Assembly (NCBI GenBank): GCA_928212115.1 | Contig: CAKMRJ010005634.1 | Span: 122,522,602 to 122,586,601, forward strand | Direction of reading: 5' to 3' | Source of the DNA: Lactuca virosa | Lineage: Eukaryota > Streptophyta > Magnoliopsida > Asterales > Asteraceae | Length of the DNA stretch: 64,000 nt | Part shown: in pieces, positions 1-12,114 of the stretch | How positions within the stretch are numbered: the first letter of the stretch is position 1 | How the letters are laid out: every line of letters starts with the position of its first letter | The notes under the pieces: generated by a model | What the model was told of the DNA's origin: nothing | What the model saw: only the letters and a program-made list of their open reading frames with translations | Databases searched by the model: none | Made by a program: the position numbers and the translations under genes

Positions 1-269
1 GGTAAAGTCCATCATATGACTCTTTAAAAAAATCGTTTTGTAGGAGGCAACCTAACTTTTGGTTTGATTTTATTTAGTATTTTTATTATTCTTTTTTGTA
101 TTTTTATTTTATTTTTAAATAAAGTTCCACTCTTTATTATAAATGTTGCTTTAATGTGTTTTCCAGTTGTAATTTATTTCAGGTGACGAGAGTTGATTAG
201 TAAATAAAACGCAAATGGTCTGACAACACTAACATGTGGGGTGAAATTTACAACATGGAGCTGATAGGT

Positions 270-666
270 TTTGACAAGATAAAAACGATATTTTTGATAA
301 AACTAATATAAGCGGCAAAGGAATATGATTTTAAAATAACATTTATTTTAAGACCATTTAAAAGCAAAACCACAAAGTATCCAGTTACATGATATACAAA
401 TATTATAAAAACACATATGATGTTTAGAAGACAACCTTTAAAGACTTTGATCCCTCTTGGCAATTAAGGAGTTGATGAAGATGGGAAAAGCTCAAGATAG
501 AGCTTCTATGTAATGTATCCACCAAGAACTATATGTCACCAAAAATTCTAGTTCTCATCTTGTATAAAATACTTCTTAAGCCTTTAAGCACTTATCTCAA
601 ATAGTTCTTAAAGGAGAAGCACTTCCAAAGCACAAAACTCTTCACTAGCTTCAAAATAGAGCAAGA

Positions 667-702
<36 letters not shown>

Positions 703-1262
703 AAGAGAGAGAGTGTGTGTATGTGTGCCACGATTATAGAGAGAAAGAGTGAAAGATAAATGCTAGCTTCTAAATGAAAGCCTTACTTAGTCTATTTATA
801 CACGAACTCATGAGATCTAAAGCTCATACGCTCACACAAGTCTAAGGCATGGCATGTTAGAAGCATAGATTATATAAGAGGTAGGTTGGCAAGCAACCTC
901 ACATACTCTTAAAACCTACGACCACAAGAGAGAGAATGAATATTGTGATGCTACCAACTCATCAAGCATTATCTCCTTAGTGTACAAGTTTTATCTAGTG
1001 AAATCCAAAGAGTCCAAAAGTGTGTACATGACTTATTAAATGATAGAATATGATTTAATAACTAGTATCTACTCTCTTGATATATTATTTTCATAAAATA
1101 ATAATTATTTCATAATTAAATACAAGAGTGGAATATAGTTGTTAATAATCTAATTATTAACAAATGTTAAATAAGCGACAACTTGCTAAAGGTGTGACAC
1201 TATATGATCATATGTTCTTGCAAAACATCATTTTAAAATAATTCTTGAGCATATAGATCCAA
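270..1262 (-). mobile_element. Degenerate copia-type LTR, same family as the LTRs at 23013-23878 and 50528-51665
   Basis: Two anchors match the reverse complement of the solo LTR at 50528-51665: the stretch at 428-480 (AAGACTTTGATC then GTTGATGAAG) and the end at about 1244-1260 (CTTGAGCATATAGATC). A TATA-like TATAAATAG lies on the minus strand near 793-803, as expected for an LTR read on that strand. The terminal TGTTGG/CA dinucleotides are not recognisable and no target-site duplication was found, so the edges are approximate. No PBS or polypurine tract is visible beside it, so it may be a decayed solo LTR. Confidence 0.42.
670..724. repeat. (GA)n then (GT)n microsatellite
   Basis: An uninterrupted GA run is followed by a GAAA interruption, more GA and a short GTGTGT/ATGTGTG tail. 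It lies inside the degenerate LTR at 270-1262. Confidence 0.95.
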
Positions 1263-2229
1263 TATGAGATATAACTGAGCTATTAATTATAAATATGAGA
1301 AGATCAAAAATGAAAGATGACGCGAGAGCCTGATCAACTCCGGTCGAAGTTGATTTACTCCATGATAATGCATTACATTGTTTACATATACATGACGCCT
1401 CAATCTTATATGTGCGTCACGAACATAGTTTTCATCGCGATATAGTGTCATGACATTTGTTATACGTAATGCATCCATAATTATATGTATCACGTAAGAT
1501 GCTCCAGATCGAAATTAATTCTTTCGCCCTCGAATTGCAAAACGTAGTGTCTGGCAAAATTTATCAATAAGTCTTTGACATTATCAAAAAGGATGTTCAG
1601 AACTTCATTATTTTATAGCGACATGAAATTCAACTATTCATATCTGTAAGTTCCCACTGTCAACGAATTCGATCTCACCACTACTATCATACGGGAGTCT
1701 ATTCATTTTTCTCCATTTTATGTACTTAATTTTTATTTATTCATACAATGAAAGCATTGTATGAAGTAAGTGTGGGTAGGGGGTCGAAATAGGAAATTGT
1801 ATGCTAGTTGGATTTTGGGCCTAAATTAAAATTTTATTTTGTCATTTTTATGATATAGTAATTTTATTTGAGTTGTGAAAAAGGGATTTAAGACAAGTCA
1901 AAGGTTATATTTAGCTAATATTTGTATTATTTGTGGATTTTCTATGTTTTAAATAAACTTTGATTTATACATAGTTATTTGTTGGTTTGAAAGTTATAAT
2001 ATGCTTTGCAAATATAACGTAACAAACCCTTTGGAATTTTCTTGTTCAAAATAGTTTGAGTTTAGTTACCAAGTTTATTTGATGTCTTATTTGTTTAGTC
2101 TTAGTTTAATAATAAATAACAACTCAGGACCAGAGTCAATACATGGCCTTTAAGGTTCGGTTTAAACCCCCTAGGAATGTTTCATATATTTCACCTTAAG
2201 CATAATGACTCAGATCGGGATAAGGTGAA
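1263..2229. other. AT-rich spacer without a gene; contains one perfect hairpin
   Basis: No credible reading frame. At 1740-1765 an 11-bp perfect inverted repeat (TTCATACAATG / CATTGTATGAA, spacer AAAG) sits immediately before a G-rich stretch (GTGTGGGTAGGGGG, about 1770-1783) that could be a decayed polypurine tract. The rest is featureless. Confidence 0.5.
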
Positions 2230-2692
2230 CTCTATGTCACACCTTCAAACTGGAATGGTGGAAACGTTCGGGGGGCGGAGGACGTCATGTTTAGTATCAC
2301 AAGACATGCATCATAGTAATCAAAGTAATAAACAACCATTTCATTAGAAGAAAGTGTTTACAAAGTATGTTTTTCACAAAAGATAGATTACACAAGTAAA
2401 TGACAAAACAAGACATGAAGCTACTATGCTCCATCTTCTGAATCCTAGTACGTGTACCTGTCTAATAGTTACCTGAGCATACAAGTTATTTTGAAAGAGT
2501 AGATTAGCATTTAAGCTGGTCAGTTCATAAATATTTAAGTGATGTATTAGTAAGTTGAAAGCTCTTTTAGAAAAGTTTGCCTATTCCTCGGAAGATCCTA
2601 TATTTTCTGATATGATGAAAGATAAGTATAAATGACTCTACAATCCTTTCTATGAGTACTAAATGAATATAAGTTATATAGAATACAGATCA

Positions 2693-3360
2693 AACAAACA
2701 ATCGATTGTATGAATCTGCCCTAAGCCCACAACCAAACAAGGAACATGGAATGAGGCGGAAGTCACACATCCCATTGTTTGTTAGATCTTCATTGTATAT
2801 AACTCTGGTGCATTCATTTGGTACTCACGGAGTTAACTGTAATAGTTCCTTTAGTAAAAACAGTTACCACAATAGTTCCTTCTATAATCACTTAGTTTAC
2901 ACTAGTTATATATGATCTAATATCGAACAGATAGTTAACTGTGTGAATCTGCCCTAAGCCCACAACCAAACAAGGAACAGGAAGTAGGGCGGAAAGCACA
3001 CATCTAACTCTTTGTCGGATATTACATATATATAACCCTGATGTGTAAACTAAGGTATTATATAATTAACAAATTAAGGTCCTATAATTGTATTTGGTTT
3101 AATAAAATGGATTAAACCTTTTAAGTTTCTAGTTAGTTTACTCAATGTTCTAACTGAGAGTATGCTTTGTACTAGAAAACAATGTATTGAATTTATATAC
3201 TATGACCTGACCTATACCTGGTACTCCTCATGATTACTTGGTGTATACGAAATATATATTTAGTCAAGATCGAATAGATAGTAGACTGGGTGCATCTGCT
3301 CTAAACCCACAACCAAACAAGGAACATGGAATGAAGCGGAAATCACACATTCTACTATCT
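2693..3360 (-). other. Three constant-loop hairpins inside the 3' LTR
   Basis: Hairpin 1 (2693-2783): arms AACAAACAAT and ATTGTTTGTT, perfect over 10 bp. Hairpin 2 (2929-3014): AGTTA/TAACT, GTGTG/CACAC and an inner TGCCCTA/TAGGGCG stem. Hairpin 3 (3276-3360): AGATAGTAGA and TCTACTATCT, perfect over 10 bp. All three hold the same loop core CACAACCAAACAAGGAAC although the arms have nothing in common between copies. Homologous copies lie in the right LTR at about 9053-9143, 9289-9376 and 9636-9724. Function unknown. Confidence 0.75.
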
Positions 3361-3489
3361 GGTGGACTCAATTAATATATATTTTTGATGTATCTACCGA
3401 GAAATCATAAAGTTAGCATTATAAGTCACCTTTTAACTGAATGTTTATGTTACACATTTTAGTTATGTTGAATGTTTTTCCTGTATCAT

Positions 3490-3870
3490 ACATCGTCTTT
3501 GCTAACCCTGGTACGTTGTATTTGTACCTTTTTTATAGAAACCCGGCATGACGTTGTACCTCATGTTTGCTAACCCTGGTACGTTGTATTTGTACCGTTG
3601 TTTGTGCAAACCCGGAATGATATGTTATTACTTCGTGTTTGTTAACTTGAATTTTACATATGTTTATGTGTTTCTTGTATCATACTTCGTGTTTGCTAAC
3701 CTTGGTACGTGGTATTCATACCTTTGTTATTGAAACGCGATATGATGTAAGTGTCATTCTTCAAGTTTACTAACCCTGATACGTTGTATTTGTACCTTTG
3801 TTATTAAAACTCGGCATGACGTTGTACCTCGTGTTTGCTAACCCATGTACGTGGTATTCGTACCTTTGGT
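3490..3870. repeat. Tandem array of about 65-70 bp units in the LTR
   Basis: Five to six degenerate units, each with GCTAACCCTGGTACGTTGT-like sequence, a second GTACC and AAACCCGG. Within units GGTAC and GTACC (or GTACG and CGTAC) face each other around a short spacer, so each unit can form a small stem. The array recurs in the right LTR at about 9850-10235. Short open frames across it come from its base composition and are not genes. Confidence 0.75.
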
Positions 3871-4504
3871 TTATGAAAATATGGTATTCCTGTGTAATTT
3901 TTTCATGATTTGTTCTTCTGTTATAGTTATAGTATGTTCCTTCTGTTATAGTTATAGTATGTTCTAGTATCTAGTATGAACTGAACCTCTAAACCATACC
4001 TATTATAGTTTATTTGTATGTTTACTTGAACTGTTACTGATTTGAATAAAAGTCTCATTTATCTACTAAGTTATGATTGTACTTTTAAAAACGGAGTTTT
4101 ATAAACTATAAAGTAACATAACTTATAAAGAGTTTTTGAAATGTTTTGATTACTCCTGAAACATAAGCAATCCTTTAAAATGATATTTATAACGAAACAT
4201 TTACACAATTATAATTGTGTTCAACATGTATCCCCCCCCCCTTAAAAGTATTTAAAACAGTTGAAAGATTGATTATAGGGGTATGAACTCCCCTTATGTG
4301 GGTGATTCAATTTCAGCTTCTCGTAAGGATGAGAAGTTCCACGAATGAAGTCCCGAGACACAAATGAGTCCTAAATGACATATATTGACATGAATATAGT
4401 GTTTAGAAGCAATCACATGCAAATAAACACCTCTAAGGACTAGGAAACACTTGGTTTAAGTGTTAGAATCACATGTGATTCATCTAAGGGATGCTTAAGG
4501 TCAT

Positions 4505-5265
4505 CGTTTGGTGTTTACGGCCATGGGTTTACGGCCAAGGGGTTTACGGCTATAAACTCATGGTAAAAGGTGCATAAGAAGGTGTTTGAATGATAAGGAA
4601 GCTTGAGGGACTATTGCTTACGAGGATGAGCAAAACTAACCTTTTAGGAGGTGTTGAGGTGCTTACGGCCACACTAAAAAGTGTATGGTCGTAAACTCTA
4701 CAAATGGTCTCATTTTGGGTCTTAAAGGCAAGGGGTTCCAACGGTTCAAGTGTTCCAATGGTTAGAAAGTGTCTATAAGTGTTTAAGGCTCAAAACATGA
4801 CAAATACAAGGGTTTACGGCCAAGGGAGATGCTCCTGGCCGTAAACTCTCATTGATGTTGAGTTTGGTGATGTTCCAAGGCTAGGATCTAGTGCTTAGCA
4901 TGGCTAACTAGAAGATAGATGGAATACTCACACTTTTGAGGCCCTTAGATGAGTTTGCAGCCACCAAGAACAAGTGTGTGTTCTTGGTGAAAGTTGATGA
5001 TCTTGAAGATCTAACCAAAAGAGATGATTTTATGGATGAAATCATAGGGGTGTACTAGATTAAGAAGAATAGCAACTCAAAGATCGAAAGAACACTTACG
5101 TTTTGAAGATCTAGATGAAAGGCTGATGATATTGAGAGAGAATAGAAGTTCTTGAGTTGCAAGTGTAAGAATGAAATAAAAGTGAAGGAATGAGACTTAA
5201 GGGGGGAGTTTACGGCCAGCTTGAATTTATGGCGTAAACTCATGTGTATGGTCGTGAACTCCTTT
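4505..5265. repeat. Interspersed TTTACGGCC / GGCCGTAAA words in the LTR
   Basis: At least eight copies of a word reading GTTTACGGCC or its complement are scattered here. Where two face each other they form the palindrome GTTTACGGCCGTAAAC, intact in the right LTR at 10898-10913 and mutated to GGTTTACGGCTATAAAC here at 4541-4557. The same palindrome occurs in the unrelated solo LTR H at 54324-54339. Confidence 0.7.
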
Positions 5266-5450
5266 TTGGTGGTGATTTAGGTTGAATGTTGACAGTGACT
5301 CTAGCGGTACTTCCTAACACTCTTCCTTGAATGTATAGGCTTTAAAATTCATTAGAATGACCTTTGACAAGGCTAGAAGGCAATGAACTTAAGTCTAACT
5401 TTTGGTTGATTGGCTTGACTTTACAAGGCAAAAAAATTCGGGTTGTCACA

Positions 5451-5467
5451 TTATCCCCCCCCCCTCC
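5451..5467 (-). promoter_or_regulatory. Polypurine tract of the 2235-11829 element
   Basis: Directly inside the left LTR the plus strand reads TTATCCCCCCCCCC, which is a G-run followed by ATAA on the element's sense strand. This is the expected position and composition of the plus-strand primer for reverse transcription, and it fixes the left LTR as the 3' LTR. Confidence 0.85.
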
Positions 5468-5588
5468 GTTAGATGGAATTTCGTCCCGAAATTAGCTTTC
5501 TTAGCAGTACCGTTGGGGTTGCCCTCCTCTGATTTGTAGAATACCGTCCATCTATCATTACCTCGTGTATACGAGTCGTATATAATTA

Positions 5589-8096
5589 AGATTAGTTAGA
5601 CGGTAGGATGTGCGACTCTGCCCCAGGTCCACAACCAAACAAGGAACAGAAGATAGGGCGGAAACACACATACTAGATCTGTGTAATCATAATCATATAC
5701 CACCCTCGCGTATACATTGATTAGTGATAGGTGGGCTGTATTCGTCCTTAGCCTCTGTGCTTGAACTTGGTCTGCTGGACGAGTGGTATTTCGGGAAATT
5801 CTGCTGAACGTACGGCGACAAGGTTTCAGAGGGCAAAGTACTCTTCGCACGAGTACTTCAGGTTTAGAATACGAAAGATAAAACTGAGGTTTAGGTCGGA
5901 CTGTCGTTACGAATGACGAAGGTTTCGTGAATTTGATGGTCGAGGCGTTGGAAACATATGAACTTAGTATGGTGAGGACCACGCCAACTCATGACGAATG
6001 ATAGCAACGGACTCTTTACTGAACAAGGTTTGGCCGATTTGAAAGAAACGTTTGTTATACGATGATATACCCCTAGTGTGCTCAAAAATGTACTCTTTGT
6101 AAATGTTCTAGTGCTTTCTGTTTTCCCCTTGTTGTTAACACTTCTACGTATCCTACCGTGATGTGCGCATACATACCGCGAAAGTGCTTTGATAACTAGT
6201 GTCGATATTTTATACTACGATCCTCCTTGGTACCACTACAATCGCTTGGAATATACAAGTTATGAATAATTAAGATGAATTGGACGGTCGACTGAGTAAC
6301 TCTGCCTCAAATCCACAACCAGACAAGGAACAAGAATTAAGGCGGAATTACTCACTCTAAGTCTGCAAAATCTTAGTTATGCACAACTCTAATGTATATA
6401 CTTAAGCCATCATAGCTTCCCTGAACGGATCTTTAATTCTCTTGTGAATACTGTGACTTGAACAAGTTATTATAATTACTTTTAAATGTTTTCCCCAAGT
6501 TTTAATCTTATAAAAATATAAATTAGATTTTAAAGTAATTTTATTTAGAAGACGTACCAAAATCTCAAAAGAGGGGTCCTTCGATACTCCTGTATGTCAA
6601 GTCATTAGATTCCTCCTTCTCCTCCGTCACCTCTCTCTGTTGGGCAGTCTCTCTTGGCATGTCCCATTTCACCACATGCATGGCATACCTGAACTATATT
6701 AGCATCGGTGGTTGAAGTGATATGTTGAGTCGGAGTTCTGTAGAAGCGAACTCCTTCATCATTTCTCTCTGTTGGGCATTCCTTCTTGAAGTGGCCAGAT
6801 TCACCGCACTTGAAACAAACCTGTTTTACTTGGGAGATTGGTTGTGCCGACGCCCTGCAGAAACGGGCAGTGTGCCCCTTTCTGCTGCAATTGGTACATT
6901 GCATCTCTCGGCAAGTCCGTTGTGGTGGTAGTTGCATTTGTTGCACTTTGGAACATTTCCAGCATATCGTTTGACGGGGGTTGTAGTGGCAGATGAAGCG
7001 CCAGATGTTATGACTTTTGTTGTGACCGCAGGGGTAGTCAGAGGCTGTCGTCTCTTGTTAGAACCTTGAACCGACTTTTTCCCCTTTTTCTTTCATTTCT
7101 TGTTCTTAGGTTTATGGTCTGGAGTGTCCTTGTCAGCTGACACTCGTTATTTCCCTTGATTGTTACTGTGATTAGCATAACCAGCACCACTTCCACTTCC
7201 GTTGGCGTTAATAGCATCAAAATGTGCCATGACGGCTCTCACAGCAGCTGTGACCGCAGCCTGAAAAGTAGCGTAGTCTATCTGCAAAATTGGTGCCTCG
7301 CCTGTTGGTTGGTTTCCTCCTTGTGAAGACATGATTCTGTTGCATGGCGAAGAATGATCTCGTGAGTAATGATGGTCATTACTAGATGTATCCCATCAAG
7401 TTAAATGTATTTAAACAATTTCATGCTTTACTGGATTACTCTTAATGCTTCTGTCAACATTTCCGAGATATGTCTACACTAGTAAGTAGAAGTGGGTTTT
7501 GTACGAGTGATATTTGAACTAAGTTATCCTTGTTTCCTAGTGTATCCGGTTCTGACTTTCATAGGGTTCTGGAAAATAATTCATAATGAAAGTCTATATA
7601 TAAAATAAACTTCATGAATCAGAAGTGGTTATCCTCGAATGAATTTCCGTGAACTGAATATCTGTTACTAGCTGCAAGAAAAGTAATAATCTTAACACAT
7701 AGTGTGAGTAGTGTATTCACTAACTCACTAAGTCAATTAAGGTTATTATTTATTAGTGTGACGCATAGGATGTTTTAGTTTTCTCTGGCTGATCCTTCTC
7801 TGAAAACCTCTTATAAATCTGTTTATTGTTCTTCCTTGACTCTTCTGTTGTCTACTATGAGGAAGTGGTTACATCCATCTGGGTTTGTCGTTCAAGAATG
7901 GAAATGTCTAAAGAACTTATGAGTTTAAGTGTAACATCATGGGGTGATCCTTTCCAGGTCCTCCTATAATTGTGCAATGTATACAAGTTGTATATAATTT
8001 AAGATTAAATAGACCTTCGAATAGGTGATCTTACTCCAAAACCATAACCAAACAAGGAACAAGAAGTGAAGCATAGATCACAAATTCTAAGTCTAT
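5589..8096 (-). other. Three further constant-loop hairpins in the internal region
   Basis: The same loop core as in the LTR appears at about 5629-5648, 6313-6332 and 8041-8060 (the second with one A-to-G change, the third with CATAACC). Arms differ again: at 6290-6363 GACT/AGTC and GAGTAA/TTACTC; at 8009-8096 ATAGAC/GTCTAT and GTGATC/GATCAC; at 5589-5680 a weaker GTA..ATGTG/CACAcATAC stem. Each is preceded by TATACAAGTT or TATATAATTAAG-like sequence, so the repeat unit is about 100-130 bp. Apart from the gag relic, the internal region is built largely from this unit. Confidence 0.7.
6605..7332 (-). pseudogene. gag relic: N-terminus and zinc knuckles without capsid
   Basis: Reading leftward from ATG at 7332 there is an N-terminus (MSSQGGNQPTGE, then an Ala/Val-rich helix). 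It is followed by a Lys/Arg-rich linker in another frame (about 7038-7220) and a zinc-knuckle region (6605-7000). The knuckles read CTNCSRKGHTARFC, CFKCGESGHFKKEC and CHACGEMGHAKRDC. An upstream CNKCNYHH motif is split from them by a frameshift. Such knuckles bind the element's RNA during particle assembly. The capsid domain expected between the N-terminus and the linker is absent and the whole piece is only about 240 codons, so no particle-forming Gag can be made. No protease or pol follows. Confidence 0.8.
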
Positions 8097-8580
8097 AAAA
8101 TTTCAATTATATAAAACTTTGGAAGTATACACTTTGGAATCATAGACCTACCAGAAGGGTCTTTTAATTTCTCACATAAGTTGTTTATAGTGCCTAAAAT
8201 ACTCCTATAGTATTTTAACTTTATGTACTGATCTAGAAATTCCTTGAATAAAGTTAGGTAAGTTTTAAGGCTGTTGCAACACCACATCACTCCCAAACAC
8301 ATGTCGGTCATATCTCAAATGAATATAGTTGATCAGACTATATTGATTCCAGATGTGATTACATAACTGTCCAGGTTTGACTGCAATGTTCAACCTTTAA
8401 ATACTTTTGTTCTGTTCTTCTTTTGATACTTGTTCTAGTATGTATAAGCATGTATGTATACTTTTATAAGGTATTGCTATACCTTTAAAATATATATTAT
8501 TATCCAGAGCACTTCGGCCCCATTGTATTTATAGTTGTATATCTTTTATAGTTTGATATACTTAGTTCACTATAAACAAT

Positions 8581-8592
8581 GCTCTGATACCA
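8581..8592 (-). promoter_or_regulatory. Primer-binding site, initiator tRNA-Met type
   Basis: The minus strand reads TGGTATCAGAGC, the standard complement of the 3' end of plant initiator methionine tRNA. It lies three bases inside the right LTR (which starts at 8596), which makes that LTR the 5' LTR and sets the element's direction. Confidence 0.92.
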
Positions 8593-8595
8593 ATC

Positions 8596-11500
8596 TGTCA
8601 CACCCCCAAACCGGAACGGCGGAAATGTTCGGGGGCGGAGGACGTCATGTTTAGTATCACAAGACATGCATCATAGTAATCAAAGTAATAAACAACCATT
8701 TCATTAGAAGAAAGTGTTTACAAAGTATGTTTTTCACATAAGATAGATTACACAAGTAAATGACAAAACAAGACATGAAGCTACTATGCTCCATCTTCTG
8801 AATCCCAGTACGTGTACCTGTCTACTAGTTACCTGAGAATACAAGTTATTTTGAAAGAGTAGATCAGCATTTAAGCTGGTCAGTTCATAAGTATTTAAGT
8901 GATGTATTAGTAAGTTAAAAGCTCTTTTAGAAAAGTTTGCCTATTCCTCAGAAGATCCTATATTTTCTTATATGATGAAAGATAAGTATAGATGACTCTA
9001 CAATCCTTTCTATGAGTACTAAATGAATATAAGTTATATAGAATACAGATCAAACAAACAATCGATTGTGTGAATCTGCCCAAGGCCCACAACCAAACAA
9101 GGAACATGGAATGAGGCGGAAGTCACACATCCCATTGTTTGTTAGACCTTCATTGTATATAACTCTGGTGCATTCATTTGGTACTCACGGAGTTAACTGT
9201 AATAGTTCCTTTAGTAAAAACAGTTACCACAATAGTTCCTTCTAAAATCACTTAGTTTACACTAGTTATATATGATCTAATATCGAACAGATAGTTAACT
9301 GTGTGAATCTCCCCTAAGCCCACAACCAAACAAGGAACAGGAAGTAGGGCGGAAAGCATACATCTAACTGTTTGTTGGATATTACATATATATAACCCTG
9401 ATGTGTAAACTAAGGTATTATATAATTAACAAATTAAGGTCCTATAAGTTGTATTGGTTTAATAAAATGGATTAAACCTTTTAAGTTTCTAGTTTAGTTT
9501 ACTCAATGTTCTAACTGAGAGTATGCTTTTGTACTAGAAAACAATGTATTGAATTTATATACTATGACCTGACCTATACCTGGTACTCCTCATGATTACT
9601 TGGTGTATACGAAATATATATTAAGTCAAGATCGAATAGATAGTAGACTGGGTGCATCTGCTCTAAACCCACAACCAAACAAGGAACATGGAATGAAGCG
9701 GAAAGCACACATTCTACTATCTGGTGGACTCAATTAATATATATCTTTGATGTATCTACCGAGAAATCATAAAGTTAGCATTATAAGTCACCTTCTAACT
9801 GATGTTTATGTTACACATTTTAGTTATGTTGAATGTTTTTCCTGTATCATACATCGTCTTTGCTAACCCTGGTACGTTGTATTTGTACCTTTGTTATAGA
9901 AACCCGGCATGACGTTGTACCTCATGTTTGCTAACCCTGGTACGTTGTATTTGTACCGTTGTTTGTGCAAACCCGGAATGATATGTTATTACTTCGTGTT
10001 TGTTAACTTGAATTTTACATATGTTTATGTGTTTCTTGTATCATACTTCGTGTTTGCTAACCTTGGTACGTGGTATTCGTACCTTTGTTATTGAAACACG
10101 GTATGATGTAAGTGTCATTCTTCAAGTTTACTAACCCTGATACGTTGTATTTGTACCTTTGTTATTGAAACCCGGCATAACGTTGTATCTCGTGTTTGCT
10201 AACCCATGTACGTGGTATTCGTACCTTTGGTTTATGCAAATACGGTATTCCTATGTAATTTTATGATTTGTTCTTTTGTTATAGTTATAGTTTGTTCCTT
10301 CTGTTATAGTTATAGTATGTTCTAGTATCTAGTATGAACTGAACCTCTAAACCATACCTATTATAGCTTATTTGTATGTTTACTTGAACGGTTACTGATT
10401 TGAACAAAAGTCTCATTTATCTACTAAGTTATGATTGTACTTTTATAAACGGAGTTTTATAAACTATAAAGTAACATAACTTATAAAGAGTTTTTGAAAT
10501 GTTTTGATTACTCCTGAAACATAAGCTATCCTTTAAAATGATATTTATAACGAAACATTTACACAATTATCATTGTGTTCAACTTGTATTCCCCCACTTA
10601 AAAGTATTTAAAACAGTTGAAAGATTGATTATAGGGGTATGAACTCACCTTATGTGGGTGATTCAATTTCAGCTTCTCGTAAGGATGAGAAGTTCCACGA
10701 ATGAAGTTCCGACACACAAACGAGTCCTAAATAACATATATTGACATGAATATAGTGTTTAGAAGCAATAACATGCAAATAAACACCTCTAAGGACTAGG
10801 AAACACTTGGTTTAAGTGTTAGAATCACATGTGATTCATCTAAGGGATACTTAAGGCCATCGTTTGGTGTTTACGGCCATGGGTTTACGGCCAAGGGGTT
10901 TACGGCCGTAAACTCATGGTAAAAGGTGCATAAGAGGGTGTTTGAATGATAAGGAAGCTTGAGGGACTATTACTCTACAAAAGGATGAGCAAAACTAACC
11001 TTTTAGGAGGTGTTGAGGTGCTTACGGACACACTAAAAAGTGTATGGCCGTAAACTCTCCAAATGGTCTCATTTTGGGTCTTAAAGGCAAGGGGTTTCAA
11101 CGGTTTAAGTGTTCCAATGGTTAGCAAGTGTCTATAAGTATTTAAGGCTCAAAACATGACAAATACAAGGGTTTATGGCCAAGGGAGATGCTCCTGGCCG
11201 TAAACTCTCATTGATGTTGAGTTTGGTGATGTTTCAAGGCTAGGATCTAGTGCTTAACATGGCTAACTAGAAGATAGATGGAATACTCACACTTTTGAGG
11301 CCCTTAGATGAGTTTGCGGCCACCAAGAACTAGTGTGTGTTCTTGGTGTTCTTGGTGAAAGTTGATGATCTTGAAGATCTAACCAAAAGAGATGATTTTA
11401 TGGATGAAATCATAGGGGTGTACTAGATTAAGAAGCATAGCAACTCAAAGATGGAAGAACACTTACGTTTTTAAAGATCTAGGATGAAAGGCTTGATGAT

Positions 11501-11829
11501 ACTTGAGAGAGAATGGAAGTTTCTTGAGTTGAAAGTGTAAGAATGAAATAAAATTGAAGGAAATGAGACTTAAGGGGGGAGTTTACGGCCAGCCTTGAAT
11601 TTATGGCCGTAAACTCATGTGTTATGGTCGTGAACTCCTTTTGGTGGTGATATAGGTTTGAATGTTGCACAGTGACTCTAGCAGGTACTTCCTAACACTC
11701 ATTCATTGAATGTACTAGGCTTAAAATTCATTAGAATGACCCTTAACAAGGCTAGAAGGCAATGAACTTAAGTCTGACTTTTGGTTGATTGGCTTGACTT
11801 TACAAGGCAAAAAATTTCGGGTTGTCACA
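8596..11829 (-). repeat. 5' LTR of the 2235-11829 element
   Basis: Colinear with 2235-5450 and ending at the same GGTTGTCACA. It keeps the three constant-loop hairpins, the tandem array (about 9850-10235), the intact palindrome GTTTACGGCCGTAAAC at 10898-10913 and a small local duplication of TTCTTGGTG at 11339-11356 not present in the other copy. As the upstream LTR it should hold the promoter; I could not single out one convincing TATA box. Confidence 0.92.
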
Positions 11830-11834
11830 CTCTA

Positions 11835-12060
11835 GTACATGGGATTCATCGAAAGTCGTTGATTCCAATAATGGTCTTTGAGACTCAACCTCAATGAATT
11901 TCATCGAAATTCATGAACTATATTATAAATAAAGGTACTAAGTTAATTTTCTTGTTTTTATGTGCTTCGTTGTGAAGATCATATAAATAGAAAAAGAAAT
12001 AAAAAATCGAAAATTTGAGAAAAGATTAAAAATAGAAAAGAAGAAGAAGAAGAAGAAGAG

Positions 12061-12114
<54 letters not shown>

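Larger units (their letters stand above)
2235..5450 (-). repeat. 3' LTR of the 2235-11829 element
   Basis: In element sense it starts TGTGACAACCC (plus-strand end 5450) and ends with TGTGACA (plus-strand start 2235). It is colinear with 8596-11829, with scattered substitutions and small indels; by eye the identity is high, perhaps 97-98%, not computed. It carries three constant-loop hairpins (2693-3360), a hairpin-rich tandem array (3490-3870) and repeated TTTACGGCC words (4505-5265). This LTR is far longer than coding needs, which is usual for large plant gypsy elements. Confidence 0.92.
2235..11829 (-). mobile_element. Complete non-autonomous Ty3/gypsy-type LTR retrotransposon (9.6 kb), minus strand
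   Basis: Two direct copies of about 3.2 kb (2235-5450 and 8596-11829) begin TGTCACACC and end GGTTGTCACA on the plus strand. They are flanked by the 5-bp duplication CTCTA at 2230-2234 and 11830-11834, so the ends are exact. A primer-binding site next to the right LTR and a polypurine tract next to the left one show transcription from right to left. The internal part is only 3145 bp and holds a broken gag without protease, reverse transcriptase or integrase. The structure fits LARD or TR-GAG type non-autonomous elements, in which long LTRs and a gag relic are moved by pol supplied in trans. A third LTR of this family starts at 63482. Confidence 0.93.

Noticed and set aside
2693..3360. CRISPR-like pattern of constant repeat and variable flank
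   Set aside because: Plant retroelement context, irregular spacing, and the variable parts are mutually complementary arms rather than spacers.
3548..3733. 61-codon frame that is repeated at 9909-10094
   Set aside because: The duplication is the LTR pair itself; the frame follows a hairpin-rich tandem array.
5596..5982. 128-codon minus-strand frame inside the gypsy element
   Set aside because: It overlaps a constant-loop hairpin and shows no gag or pol motif.
8581..8592. tRNA fragment
   Set aside because: The position next to the LTR shows that it is a primer-binding site; the same applies at 33048, 45533 and 57574.
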